From Megalopta genalis (lineage: Eukaryota > Arthropoda > Insecta > Hymenoptera > Halictidae), in NCBI RefSeq assembly GCF_051020955.1, contig NW_027476346.1, positions 62,001 through 126,000 on the forward strand: a stretch of 64,000 bases of DNA. The letters run 5' to 3'. How positions within the stretch are numbered: position 1 is the stretch's first letter; every line of letters begins with the position of its first letter. Below the pieces are notes generated by a model. The model had not been told where the DNA came from. It made no database searches and saw only the letters and a program-made list of their open reading frames with translations. The translations under genes and the position numbers were made by a program. Below, piece by piece: positions 26,702 through 39,500 of this stretch.

Positions 26702-28280
26702 ATTCTTGCGAAACAGATGGATTAGATCCAGATACTTGTGATGTACATGTTTTAGCTTCAACTGCATGCAAAACAAACGTGTTAGCTTCAAATACAAGAG
26801 AAACACATAATTCAGCTTCAAATACGTTCGAAACACATGGTTTAGCTTAATATTCACGCAAAACATATGGTTCAGCTTCAAATACATGTGATATACATGA
26901 ATTAGCTTCAAATCCATGCGAAACACACGATTTAGCTTCAAATCCAAGCGAAACACATGGCATAGCTTCAATTCATGCAAAGTAGAAGTCTTAGCTTCAA
27001 ATACATGCGAAATAAATGGTTTAGCTACAAATACTTGTTTTATACATGATTTAGCATCAACTGCATTGTGAAACAAACGAGTTAGCTTAAAATCCATGCG
27101 AAACGCATGACTTAGCTTCAAATCAATGCGAAGTAGAAGGCTTAGCTTCAAATTCATGCGAAACAAATGGTATAGCTTCAAATACTTGTGATATACATGA
27201 TGTAGCTTCAACTGCATGCGAAATAAAAAAGAGTTAGCTTCAAAACCAAGCGAAACATATCATTTACCTGCAAATCAATGCGAAGTAGAAGGCTTAGCTT
27301 CAAATCCATGCGAATCAAACGGGTTAGCTTCAAATACTTGTGATATACATGATTTGTCTCCAAATGCAGGCGAAACAAAAGAGTTAGCTTCAAATCAATG
27401 CGAAAGACATCATTTAGCTTCAAATTCATGCGAAACACATGGTTTGGCTACAAATACTTGTGATATACATGATTTGGCTTTAACGGCAGGCGAAACAAAC
27501 GAGTTAGCTTCAAATCCATGCGAAACACTTGATTTAGCTTCAAATCAATGCGAAGTACAAGGCTTATGTTCAAATACATGAGAAACAAATGATTTATCTT
27601 CAGATAATAGCGATATAAGTGATGTAGCTTCAAATGCAGGTGAAACAATCGAGTTAGCTTCAAATCAATGCGAAGTAGAAAGCTTATCTTCAAATCCATG
27701 CGAAACAAATGGTTTACCTTCAAATACTTGTGATATACATGATTTAGCTTCAACTGCATGCGAAACAAACGAGTTAGCTTCAAAACCAAGCGAAACACAT
27801 GATTTAGCTGCAAATCAATGCGAAGTAGAAGCCTTAGCTTCAAATACATGAGAAACAAATGATTTATCTTCAGATAATTGCGATATAAGTGATGTAACTT
27901 CAAATGCAGGTAAAACAATCGAGTTAGCTTCAAGTCAATGCGAAGTAGAAGGCTTATCTTCAAATCCATGCGAAATAAATGGTTTAGCTTTAAATACTTG
28001 TGATATAAATGATTTAGCTTCAACTGCATGCGAAACAAACGAGTTAGTTTCAAAACCAAGCGAAACACATAATTTACCTGCAAATCAATGCGAAGTAGAA
28101 GGCTTAGCTTCAAATCCATGCGAATCAAACGGTTTGGCTTCAAATACTTGTGATATACATGATTTGTCTCCAAATGCAGGCGAAACAAAAGAGTTAGCTT
28201 CAAATTCTAGCGAAACTCATGACTTAGCTTCAAATCAGTGCGAAGTAGAAGGCTTAGCTTCAAATCCATGCGAAACGAAT

Positions 28281-28342
28281 GATTGATCTTCAAATGCTTG
28301 CGAATATGAGTGATATTTATTTCAAATGCAGACGAAACAAAC
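28281..28342 (+). repeat. Pair of 31-bp monomers inside the homogenised zone
   Basis: A 31-bp unit ending GCGAATATGAGT (28,281-28,311) is followed by another 31-bp unit starting GATATTTATTTC (28,312-28,342). They resemble the left-zone 31-bp class, which suggests that a block from such a zone was carried into the younger array. Copies lie at 51,727-51,788 and 60,359-60,420. Confidence 0.82.
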
Positions 28343-28677
28343 GAGTTAGTTTCAAATCCATGCGAAACACATGATTCAGATTCAAATTCATGCGAAGTAG
28401 AGGCCTTAGCAACAAATCCATGCGAAACGAATTGTTTAGCTTAAAATACTTATTTTATACATGATTTAGCTTCAACTTCATGCGAAACAATCGAGTTAGC
28501 TTCAAATCAATGCGCAGTAGATGGCTTAGTTTCAAATCCATGCGAATCAAACGGTTTAGCTTCAAATACTTGCGATATACATGATTTATCTTCAAATGCA
28601 GACGAAACAAAAGAGTTAGCATCACATCCATGCGAAACACATCATTTAGCTTCAAATTCATTCGAAACACATGGTTT

Positions 28678-28693
28678 AGCTTCATAGCTTCAC
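28678..28693 (+). repeat. 8-bp microduplication, AGCTTCAC variant
   Basis: The second half is AGCTTCAC, followed by ATTCTTGAGAAACAAATGG. The variant recurs at 52,124-52,139 and 60,766-60,781, marking the three copies of the 2.9-kb segment 27,667-30,540. Confidence 0.9.
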
Positions 28694-30540
28694 ATTCTTG
28701 AGAAACAAATGGTTTAGATTCAGATACATGTGATAAACATGATTTAGCTTCAACTGCATGCGAAACAAACAAGTTAGCTTCAAATCCAAGTGAAACGCAT
28801 GATTTAACTTCAAATCAATGCGAAGTAGAAGGCTTAGCTTCAAATCCATGCGACATAATTGATTTCGCTTCAAAATGTTGCGATATATGTGATATAGCTT
28901 CAAATGCATGCGAAACGTACGAGTTAGCTTCAAATCCAAGCGAAACACATGATTTAGACTCAAATTCATGCGAAGCACATGGTTTAGCTTAATATTCATG
29001 CGAAACAGATCGTTTAGATTCAGCTACTTGTGATAAACATGATTTAGCTTCAACTGCATGTGAAACAAACGAGTTAGCTTCAAATCCAAGAGAAACACAT
29101 GATTTACCTTCAAATCAATGCGAAGTAGAAGGCTTAGCTTCAAATCCATGCGTATCAAACGGTTGAGCTTCAAGTACTTGTGATATACATTATTTATCTT
29201 CAAATGCAGGCGAAACAAAAGAGTTAGCTTCATATCCATGCGAAACACATCATTTAGCTTCAAATTCATGCGAAACACATGGTTTAGCTCAATAGTCATG
29301 CGACACAGATGGTTTATATTCAGATACTTGTGATAAACATGATTTAGCTTCAACTGCAAACGAAACAAACGAGTTAGCTTCAAATCCAAGCGAAACACAT
29401 GATTTACCTTCAAATCAATGCGAAGTACAAGGCTTATCTTCAAATACATGAGAAACAAATGATTTATCTTCAGATAATTGCGATATAAGTGATATAGATT
29501 CATATGCAGACGAAACAATCGAGATAGCTTCAAATCAATGCGAAGTGGATGTCTTAGCTTCAAATACATGAGAAACAAATGGTTTAGCTTAAAATACTTG
29601 TGATATACATGATTTAGCTTCAGCTGCATGCGAAACAAACGAGTTAGCTACAAATCCAAGAGAAACACATGATTTAACTTCAAATCAATGCGAAGTAGAA
29701 GAATTAGCATCAAATCCACGCGAAACAAATGGTTCAGCTTCAAATACTTTTGACAAACATGATTTAACTTCAACTGCATGCGAAACATACGAGTTAGCTT
29801 CAAAACCAAGCGAAACACATGATTTAGCTGCAAATCAATGCGAAGTAGAAGGCTTAGCTTCAAATCCATGCGAATCAAACGGTTTAGCTTCAAATACTTG
29901 TGATATACATGATATATCTTCAAATGCAGGCGAAACAAAAGAGTTAGCTTCAAATCCATGCGAAACATTTGATTTAGCTTCAAATCAGTGCGAAATAGAC
30001 GGCTTAGCTTCAAATACATGAGAAGCAAATGATTTATCTTCAGATAATTGCGATATAAGTGATATAGATTCATATGCAGGCGAAACAATCGAGTTAGCTT
30101 CAAATCAATGCGAAGTGGAAGGCTTAGCATCAAATACATGAGAAACAAATGGTTTAGCTTAAAATACTTGTGATATACATGATTTAGCTTCAACTGCATG
30201 CGAATCAAACGAGATAGCTTCAAAACCAAGCGAAACACATGATTTAGCTGCAAATCAATGCAAAGTAGAAGGCTTAGCTTCAAATCCATGCGAATCAAAC
30301 GGTTTAGCTTCAAATACTTGTGATATACACGATTCACCTTCAACTGCATGCGTTACAGATGAGTTAGCTTCAAAACCAAGCGAAACACATGATATAGATT
30401 CAAATCAATGCCAAGTAGAAGGCTTAGCTTCAAATTCATGCGAAACAAATGGTTTAGCTTGAAATACCTGTGATATACATGACTCAGCTTCAAATGCAGG
30501 CGAAACAATCGAGTTAGCTTCAAATCAATGCGAAGTAGAA

Positions 30541-33500
30541 GGCTTAGCTTCAAATATATGAGAAACAAGTGATTTAACGTCAGATAATTGCGATGTAAGT
30601 GATATAGCTTCATATGCACGCGCTACAAACGAGTTAGCTTCAAGTCCATGCGAATCACGTGGTTTATCATCAATTCAAAGCGAAGAAGAAGGCTTAGCTT
30701 CAAATACATGAGAAACAAATGATTTATCTTCAGATAATTGCGATGTAAGTGATGAAGCTTCAAATGCAGGTGAAACAATCGAGTTAGCTTCAAATCAGTG
30801 CGAAGTACAAGGCTTATCTTCAAATCCATGCGAAATAAATGGTTTAGCTTCAAATACTTGTGCTATACATGACTTATCTTCAAATGCAGGCAAAACAAAA
30901 GAGTTAGATTCAAATCCAAGCGAAACACATGATTTATCTTCAAATCAATGCGGAGTTGAAGGCTTTGCTTCAAATCCATGCGAAGCGAATGGTTTAGCTT
31001 CAAATACTTGTGATATACATGATTTATCTTCAAATACAGGCGAAAAAAACGAGTTAGCTACAAATCCATGCTAGACATATGATTTAGCTTCAAATAAATG
31101 CGAAATAGACGGCTTAGCTTCAAATATATGAGAAGCAAATGATTTATCTTCAGATAATTGCGATATAATTGATATAGATTCAAATGCTGTCGAATCAATC
31201 TAGTTAGCTTCAAATTAATGCGAAGTAGGAGGCTTATCTTCAAATCCATGCGAAACATATGATTTAGCATCAAATCAATGCGAAGTAGAAGGCTTAGCTT
31301 CAAATCAATCCGAAACAAATGGCTTAGCTTCAAATACTTGTGATATACATGATTTAGCTTCAAATGCATGCGAAACAAACGAGTTAGCTTCAAATCCATG
31401 ACATACACACGATTTAGATTTAAATGAATGTGAAGTAGAAGACTTATCTTCAAATCCATCCGAAACAAATGGTTTAGCTTCAAATACTTGCGATATAAAT
31501 GAAACAGCTTCAAATGAAGACGAAACAAACGAGTTAGTTTCAAATCCATGCGAAACATATGATTTAGCATCAAATCAATGCGAAGTAGAAGGCTTAGCTT
31601 CAAATCAATTCGAAACAAATGGTTTAGCTTCAAATACTTGTGATATACATGATTTAGCTTCAACTGCATGCGAAACAAACGAGTTAGCTTCAAATCCATG
31701 CGATTCACATGATTTAGCTTCGAATCAATGCGAAGTAGAAGGCTTAGCTTCAAACACATGAGAAACAAATAATTTAACTTCAGATAATTGCGATGTAAGT
31801 GATATAGCTTCAAATGCACGCGATGCAAACGAGTTAGCTTCAAGTCCACGCGAATCACGTGGTTTATCTTCAAATCAAAGCGAAGTAGAAGGCTTAGCTT
31901 CAAATACATGAGAAACAAATAATTTATCTTCAGATAATTGCGATATAAGTGATGTAGCTTCAAATGCAGGTGAAACAATCGAGTTAGCTTCAAATCAATG
32001 CGAAGTTGAAGGCTTTGCTTCAAATCCATGCGAAGCGTATGGATTAGCTTCAAATACTTGTGATATATATGATTTATCTTCAAATACAGGCGATGAAAAC
32101 GAGTTAGCTTCAAATCCATGCGAAACATATGATTTAGCTTCAAATCAGTGCGAAATAGGCGGCTTAGCTTCAAATACATGAGAAGGAAATGATTTATCTT
32201 CAGATAATTGCGATATAAGTGATATAGATTCAAATGCAGTCGAATCAATCGAGTTAGCTTCAAATTAATGCGAAATAGGAGGCTTATCTTCAAATCCATG
32301 CGAAACAAATGGTTTAGCTTCAAATACTTGTGATTTACATGATTTAGCTTCAACTGCATGCGAAACAAACGAATTAGCTTCAAATCAATGCGAAGTAGAA
32401 GGCTTAGTTTCAAATTCAAACGAAACACATGATTTAGCTTCAAATCAGTACGATGTAGAAGGCTTAATTTCAAATCCATGCGAATCAAATGATTTAGCTT
32501 AAAATACTTGTGATATACATAATTTAGCTTCAAATGCATGCGAAACAAGCGCTTTACCTTCAAATCCAAGCGAAACACATTATTTAGGTTCAAATCAATG
32601 GGAAGTGGAAGGCTTAGCTTCAAATACATGAGAAACAAATGATTTATCTTCAGATAATTGCGATATAAGTAATATAGCTTCGAATGCAGGCGAAACAATC
32701 GAGTTAACTTCAAATCAATGCGAAGTAGTAGGATTATCTACAAATCCATGCGAAACAAATGGTTTAGCTTCAAATACTTGTGCTATACATGACTTATCTT
32801 CAAATGCAGGCGAACAAAAGAGTTAGCTTCAAAACAAAGCGAAACACATCATTTAGCTTCAAATTCATGCGAACACATGGTTTAGCTTAATATTCATGCG
32901 AAACAGATGGTTTATATTCAGATACTTGTGATAAACATGATTTAGCTTCAACTGCATGCGAAAAAAAACGAGTTAACTTCAAATCCAAGCGAAACACATG
33001 ATTTACCTTCAAATCAATGCGAAATAGAAGGCTTAGCTTCAAATCAATGCGACGTAGAAGGCTTATCATCAAATAAATGTGAAACAAATGGTTTAGCTTC
33101 AAATACTTGTGATATACATGATTTAGCTTCAACTGCATGCGAAACAAACGAGTTAGCTTTCAAATCCAAACGTAACACATGATTTATCTTCAAATCAATG
33201 CGGACTTGAAGGCTTTGCTTCAAATCCATGCGAAGCGAATGGTTTAGCATCAAATACTTGTGATATACATGATTTATCTTCAAATACACGCGAAAAAAAC
33301 GAGTTAGCTTCTAATCCATGCTAAACATATGAGTTAGCTTCAAATAAATGCGAAATAGACGGCTTAGCTTCAAATATATGAGAAGCAAATGATTTATCTT
33401 CAGATAATTGCGATGTAAGTGATATGGCTTCGAAATGCACGCGATACAAACCAGTTAGCTTCAAGTCCACGCGAATCACGTGTTTATCTTCAAATCAAAG

Positions 33501-36500
33501 CGAAGTAGAAGGCCTATCTTCAAATCCATGCGAAACACATGATTTAGATCAAATCAATGCGAAGTACAAGGCTTATGTTTCAAATACATGAGAAACATAT
33601 GATTTATCATCAGATAATTGCGATATATGTGATATAGCTGCAAATCGCATCGAAACAATCGAGTTAGCTTCAAATCAATGCGAAGTTGAAGGCTTTGCTT
33701 CAAATCCATGCGAAGCGTATGGTTTAGCTTCAAATTCTTGTGATATATATGATTTATCTTCAAATACAGGCGATGAAAACGAGTTAGCTTCAAATCCATG
33801 CGAAACATATGATTTAGCTTCAAATCAGTGCGAAATAGACGGCTTAGCTTCAAATACATGAGGAGGAAATGATTTATCTTCAGATAATTGCGATATAAGT
33901 GATATAGATTCAAATGCAGTCGAATCAATCGAGTTAGCTTCAAATTAATGCGAAGTAGGAGGCTTCTCTTCAAATCCATGCGAAACAAATGGTTTAGCTT
34001 CAAATACTTGTGATGTACATGATTTAGCTTCAACTGCATGCGAAACAAACGAGTTAGCCTCAAATCCATGCGAAACATATGATTTAGCTTCAAATCAATG
34101 CGAAATAGACGGCTTAGCTTCAAATACATGAGAAGCAAATGATTTATCTTCAGATAATTGCGATATAAGTGATGTAGCTTCAAATGCAGGTGAAACAATC
34201 GAGTTAGCTTGAAATCAGTGCGAAGTAGAAGGCTTATCTTCAAATCCATGCGAAACCAATGGATTAGCTTCATATACTTGTGATATACATGATTTAGCTT
34301 CAACTGCATGCGAAACAAACGAGTTAGCTTCAAAACCAAGCGAAACACATGATTTAGCTGCAAATCAATGCGAAGTAGAAGCCTTAGCTTCAAATACATG
34401 AGAAACAAATGATTTAACTTCAGATAATTACGATGTAAGTGATATAGCTTCAAATGCACGCGATACAAACGAGTTAGTTTCAAGTCCATGCGAATCACGT
34501 GGTTTATCTTCAAATCAAAGCGAAGTAGAAGGCTTAGCTTCAAATACATGAGAAACAAATGATTTATCTTCAGATAATTGCGATATAAGTGATGTAGCTT
34601 CAAATGCATGTGAAACAATCGAGTTAGCTTCAAATCAATGGGAAGTAGAAGGCTTATCTTCAAATCCATGCGAAATAAATGGTTTAGCTTCAAATACTTG
34701 TGATATAAATGATTTAGCTTCAACTGCATGCGAAACAAACGAGTTAGCTTCAAAACCAAGCGAAACACATGATTTAGCTGCAAATCAATGCGAAGTAGAA
34801 GCATTAGCTTCAAATACATGAGAAACAAATGATTTAACTTCAGATAATTACGATGTAAGTGATATAGCTTCAAATGCACGCGATACAAACGAGTTAGTTT
34901 CAAGTCCATGCGAATCATGTGGTTTATCTTCAAATCAAAGCGAAGTAGAAGGCTTAGCTTCAAATACATGAGAAACAAATGATTTATCTTCAGATAATTG
35001 CGATATAAGTGATGTAGCTTCAAATGCAGGTGAAACAATCGAGTTTGCTTCAAATCAATGGGAAGTAGAAGGCTTATCTTCAAATCCATGCGAAATAAAT
35101 GGTTTAGCTTCAAATACTTGTGATATAAATGATTTAGCTTCAACTGCATGCGAAACAAACGAGTTAGCTACAAATCCATGCTAGACATATGATTTAGCTT
35201 CAAATCAATGCGAAAGACATCATTTAGCTTCAAATTCATGCGAAACAAATGGTTTAGCTTCAAATACTTGTGATGTACATGATTTAGCATCAAATGCATG
35301 CGAAACAAACGAGTTAGCTTCAAATCCAAGCGAAACACATGACATAGCTTCAATTTCATGCAAAGTAGAAGTCTTAGCTTCAAATACATGCGAAATAAAT
35401 GGTTTAGCTTCATATACTTGTGATATACATGATTTAGCTTCAACTGCATGCGAAACAAACGAGTTAGCTTCAAAACCAAGCGAAACACAAGATTTAGCTG
35501 CAAATCAATGCGAAGTAGAAGCCTTAGCTTCAAATACATGAGAAACAAATGATTTAACTTCAGATAATTACGATGTAAGTGATATAGCTTCAAATGCACG
35601 CGATACAAACGAGTTAGCTTCAAGTCCATGCGAATCACGTGGTTTATCTTCAAATCAAAGCGAAGTAGAAGGCTTAGCTTCAAATACATGAGAAACAAAT
35701 GATTTATCTTCAGATAATTGCGATATAAGTGATGTAGCTTCAAATGCAGGTGAAACAATCGAGTTTGCTTAAAATCAATGGGAAGTGGAAGGCTTATCTT
35801 CAAATCCATGCGAAATAAATGGTTTAGCTTCAAATACTTGTGATATAAATGATTTAGCTTCAACTGCATGCGAAACAAACGAGTTAGTTTCAAAACCAAG
35901 CGAAACACATCATTTACCTGCAAATCAATGCGAAGTAGAAGGCTTAGCTTCAAATCCATGCGAATCAAACGGTTTAGCTTCAAATACTTGTGATGTACAT
36001 GATTTATCTTCAAATACAGGCGAATAAAACGAGTTAGCTTCAAATCCATGCAAAACATATGATTTAGCTTCAAATCAATGCGAAATAGACGGCTTAGCTT
36101 CAAATACATGAGAAGCAAATGATTTATCTTCAGATAATTGCGATATAAGTTATGTAGCTTCAAGTGCAGGTGAAACAATCGAGTTAGCTTGAAATCAGTG
36201 CGAAGTAGAAGGCTTATCTTCAAATCCATGCGAAACCAATGGTTTAGCTTCATATACTTGTGATATACATGATTTAGCTTCAACTGCATGCGAAACAAAC
36301 GAGTTAGCTTCAAAACCAAGCGAAACACATGATTTAGCTGCAAATCAATGCGAAGTAGAAGCCTTAGCTTCAAATACATGAGAAACAAATGATTTAACTT
36401 CAGATAATTACGATGTAAGTGATATAGCTTCAAATGCACGCGATACAAACGAGTTAGTTTCAAGTCCATGCGAATCACGTGGTTTATCTTCAAATCAAAG

Positions 36501-39500
36501 CGAAGTAGAAGGCTTAGCTTCAAATACATGAGAAACAAATGATTTATCATCAGATAAGTGCGATATAAGTGATGTAGCTTCAAATGCAGGTGAAACAATC
36601 GAGTTAGCTTCAAATCAATGGGAAGTAGAGGGCTTATCTTCAAGTCCATGCGAAATAAATGGTTTAGCTTCAAATACATGTGATATAAATGATTTAGCTT
36701 CAACTGCATGCGAAACAAACGAGTTAGTTTCAAAACCAAGCGAAACACATCATTTACCTGCAAATCAATGCGAAGTAGAAGGCTTAGCTTCAAATCCATG
36801 CGAATCAAACGGTTTAGCTTCAAATACTTGTGATATACATGATTTGTCTCCAAATGCAGGCGAAACAAAAGAGTTAGCTTCAAATCAATGCGAAAGACAT
36901 CATTTAGCTTCAAATTCATGCGAAACAAATGGTTTAGCTTCAAATACTTGTGATGCAAATGATTTAGCTTCAACTGCATGCGAAACAAACGTGTTAGCTT
37001 CAAATCCAAGCGAAACACATGATTTATCTTCAAATGAAGGCGAAGTTGAAGGCTTTGCTTCAAATCCATGCGAAGCGAATGGTTTAGCTTCAAATACTTG
37101 TGATTTACATGATGTAGTTTCAACTGCATGCGAAACAAACGAATTAGCTTCAAATGCAAGCGAAACACATAATTCAGCTTCAAATACGTTGAAAACACAT
37201 GGATTAGCTTAATATTCACGCAAAACATATGGTTCAGCTTCAAATACTTGTGATATACATGAATTAGCTTCAAACCAATGCGAAACACACGATTTAGCTT
37301 CAAATCAATGCGAAGTAGAAGGCTTATTTTCAAATCCATGCGAATCAAATGGTTTAGCTTAAAATACTTGTGATATACATAATTTAGCTTCAAATGCATG
37401 CGAAACAAACGAGTTAGCTTCAAATCCATGAGCTACACATGATTTAGCTGCAAGCCAATGCGAAGTAGATGGCATAGCTTCAAATCCATACGACACAAAT
37501 AATTTAGATTCAAATTCTTGCGATATAAATGAAACAGCTTCAAATGCAGGCGAAACAAACGAGTTACCTTCACATCCATGCGAAACAAATGGTTTAGCTT
37601 CAAGTCAATGCGAAGTAAACGGATTATCTTCAAATCCATGCGTAACAAATGGTTTAGCTTCAAATACTTGTGCTATACATGATTTAGCTTCAACTGCAAG
37701 CGAAACAAACGAGTTAGCTTCAAAAACAAGCGAAACACATGATTTAGCTGCAAATCAATGCGAAGTAGAACGCTTAGCTTCAAATCCGTGCGAATCAAAC
37801 GGTTTAGCTTCAAATACTTGTGACATACATGATTTACCTTCAAATGCAGGCGAAACAAAAGAGATAGCTTCAAATCCATGCGAAACACATCATTTAGCTT
37901 CAAATTCATGCGAAACACATAGTTTAGCTTAATATTTATGCGAAACACATGGTTTATACTCAGATACTTGTGATAAATATGATTTAGCTTCAACTGCATG
38001 CGAAACAAACGAGTTAGCTTCAAATCCATGCGAAACACATGATTTAGCTTCAAATCAATGCGAAGTACAAGGCTTATCTTCAAATACATGAGAAACAAAT
38101 GATTTATCTTCAGATAATTGCGATATAAGTGATATAGCTTCATATGCGGGCGAAACAATCGAGATAGCTTCAAATCAATGCGAAGTAGAAGGCTTAGCTT
38201 CAAATACGTGAGAAACAAATGATTTATCTTCAGATAATTGCGATATAAGTGATATAGCTTCAAATGCAGGCGAAACAAAAGAGTTAGCTTCAAATCAATG
38301 CGAAGTAGAAGGCTTATCTTCAAATCCATGCGAAATAAATGGTTTAGCTTCAAATACTTCTGATATAAATGATTTAGCATCAACTGCATTGCGAAACAAA
38401 CGAGTTAGCTTCAAATCCTTGCGAAACACATGAGTTAGCTTCAAATCAATGCGAAGTAGAAGGCTTAGCTTCAAATTCATGCGAAACAAATAGTTTAGCT
38501 TCAAATACTTGTGATATACATGATTTGTCTCCAAATGCAGGCGAAACAAAAGAGTTAGCTTCAAATCAATGCGAAAGACATCATTTAGCTTCAAATTCAT
38601 GCGAAACACATGGTTTAGCTACAAATACTTGTGATGTACATGATTTAGCTTTAACGGCAGGCGAAACAAACGAGCTAGCTTCAAATCCATGCGAAACACA
38701 TGATTCAGCTTCAAATCAATGCGAAGTACAAGGCCTATGTTCAAATACATGAGAAACATATGATTTATCATCAGATAATTGCGATATATGTGATAAAGCT
38801 GCAAATGCAGGCGAAACAATCGATTTAGCTTCAAATCAATGCGAAGTAGAAAGCTTATCTTCAAATCAATGCGAAACAAATGGTTTAGATTCAAATACTT
38901 GTGATATACATGATTTAGCTTCAAATGCAGGCGAAACAAACGAGTTAGCTTCCAATCCATGCGCTACACATGATTTAGCTTCAAATCAATGCGAAGTTGA
39001 AGGCTTAGCTTTAAACACATGAGAAACAAATGATTTATCTTCAGATAATTGCGATATAAGTGATACAGCTTCAAATCCATGCGACACACATGATTCAGCT
39101 TCAAATTCATGCGAATCACATGGATTAGCTTCATAGCTTCATATTCTTGCGAAACAGATGGATTAGATCCAGATACTTGTGATGTACATGTTTTAGCTTC
39201 AACTGCATGCTAAACAAACGTGTTAGCTTCAAATCTAAGCGGAACACATGATTTATCTTCAAATTAATGCGAAGTTGAAGGCTTTGCTTCACATCCATGC
39301 GAAGCGTATGGTTTAGCTTCAAATACTTGTGGTATACATGATTTATCTTCAAATACAGGCGAAGAAAACGAGTTAGCTTCAAATACATGCGAAACATATG
39401 ATTTAGCTTCAAATCAGTGCGAAATAGACGGCTTAGCTTCAAATACATGAGAAGCAAATGATTTATCTTCAGATAATTGCGATATAAGTGATATAGATTC

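Larger units (their letters stand above)
7095..30540 (+). repeat. 23,446-bp segmental tandem duplication, copy 1
   Basis: Beginning at the GGCTTA at 7,095, the sequence recurs at an offset of 23,446 bases. Just upstream of the breakpoints the two sites differ (GAGTTCGC versus GAGTTAGC, and AGTAGTAGG versus AGTAGAAGG). From the GGCTTA onward they match, so the junction lies at or just before 7,095 and 30,541. 23,446 is 781 monomers plus 16 bases; the remainder reflects internal indels such as the 8-bp duplications. I compared the copies by shared variants and by the translated open frames rather than by a full alignment. Outside one indel cluster I saw only two substitutions: C at 17,789 against T at 41,235, and G at 25,897 against A at 49,343. 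Confidence 0.95.
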
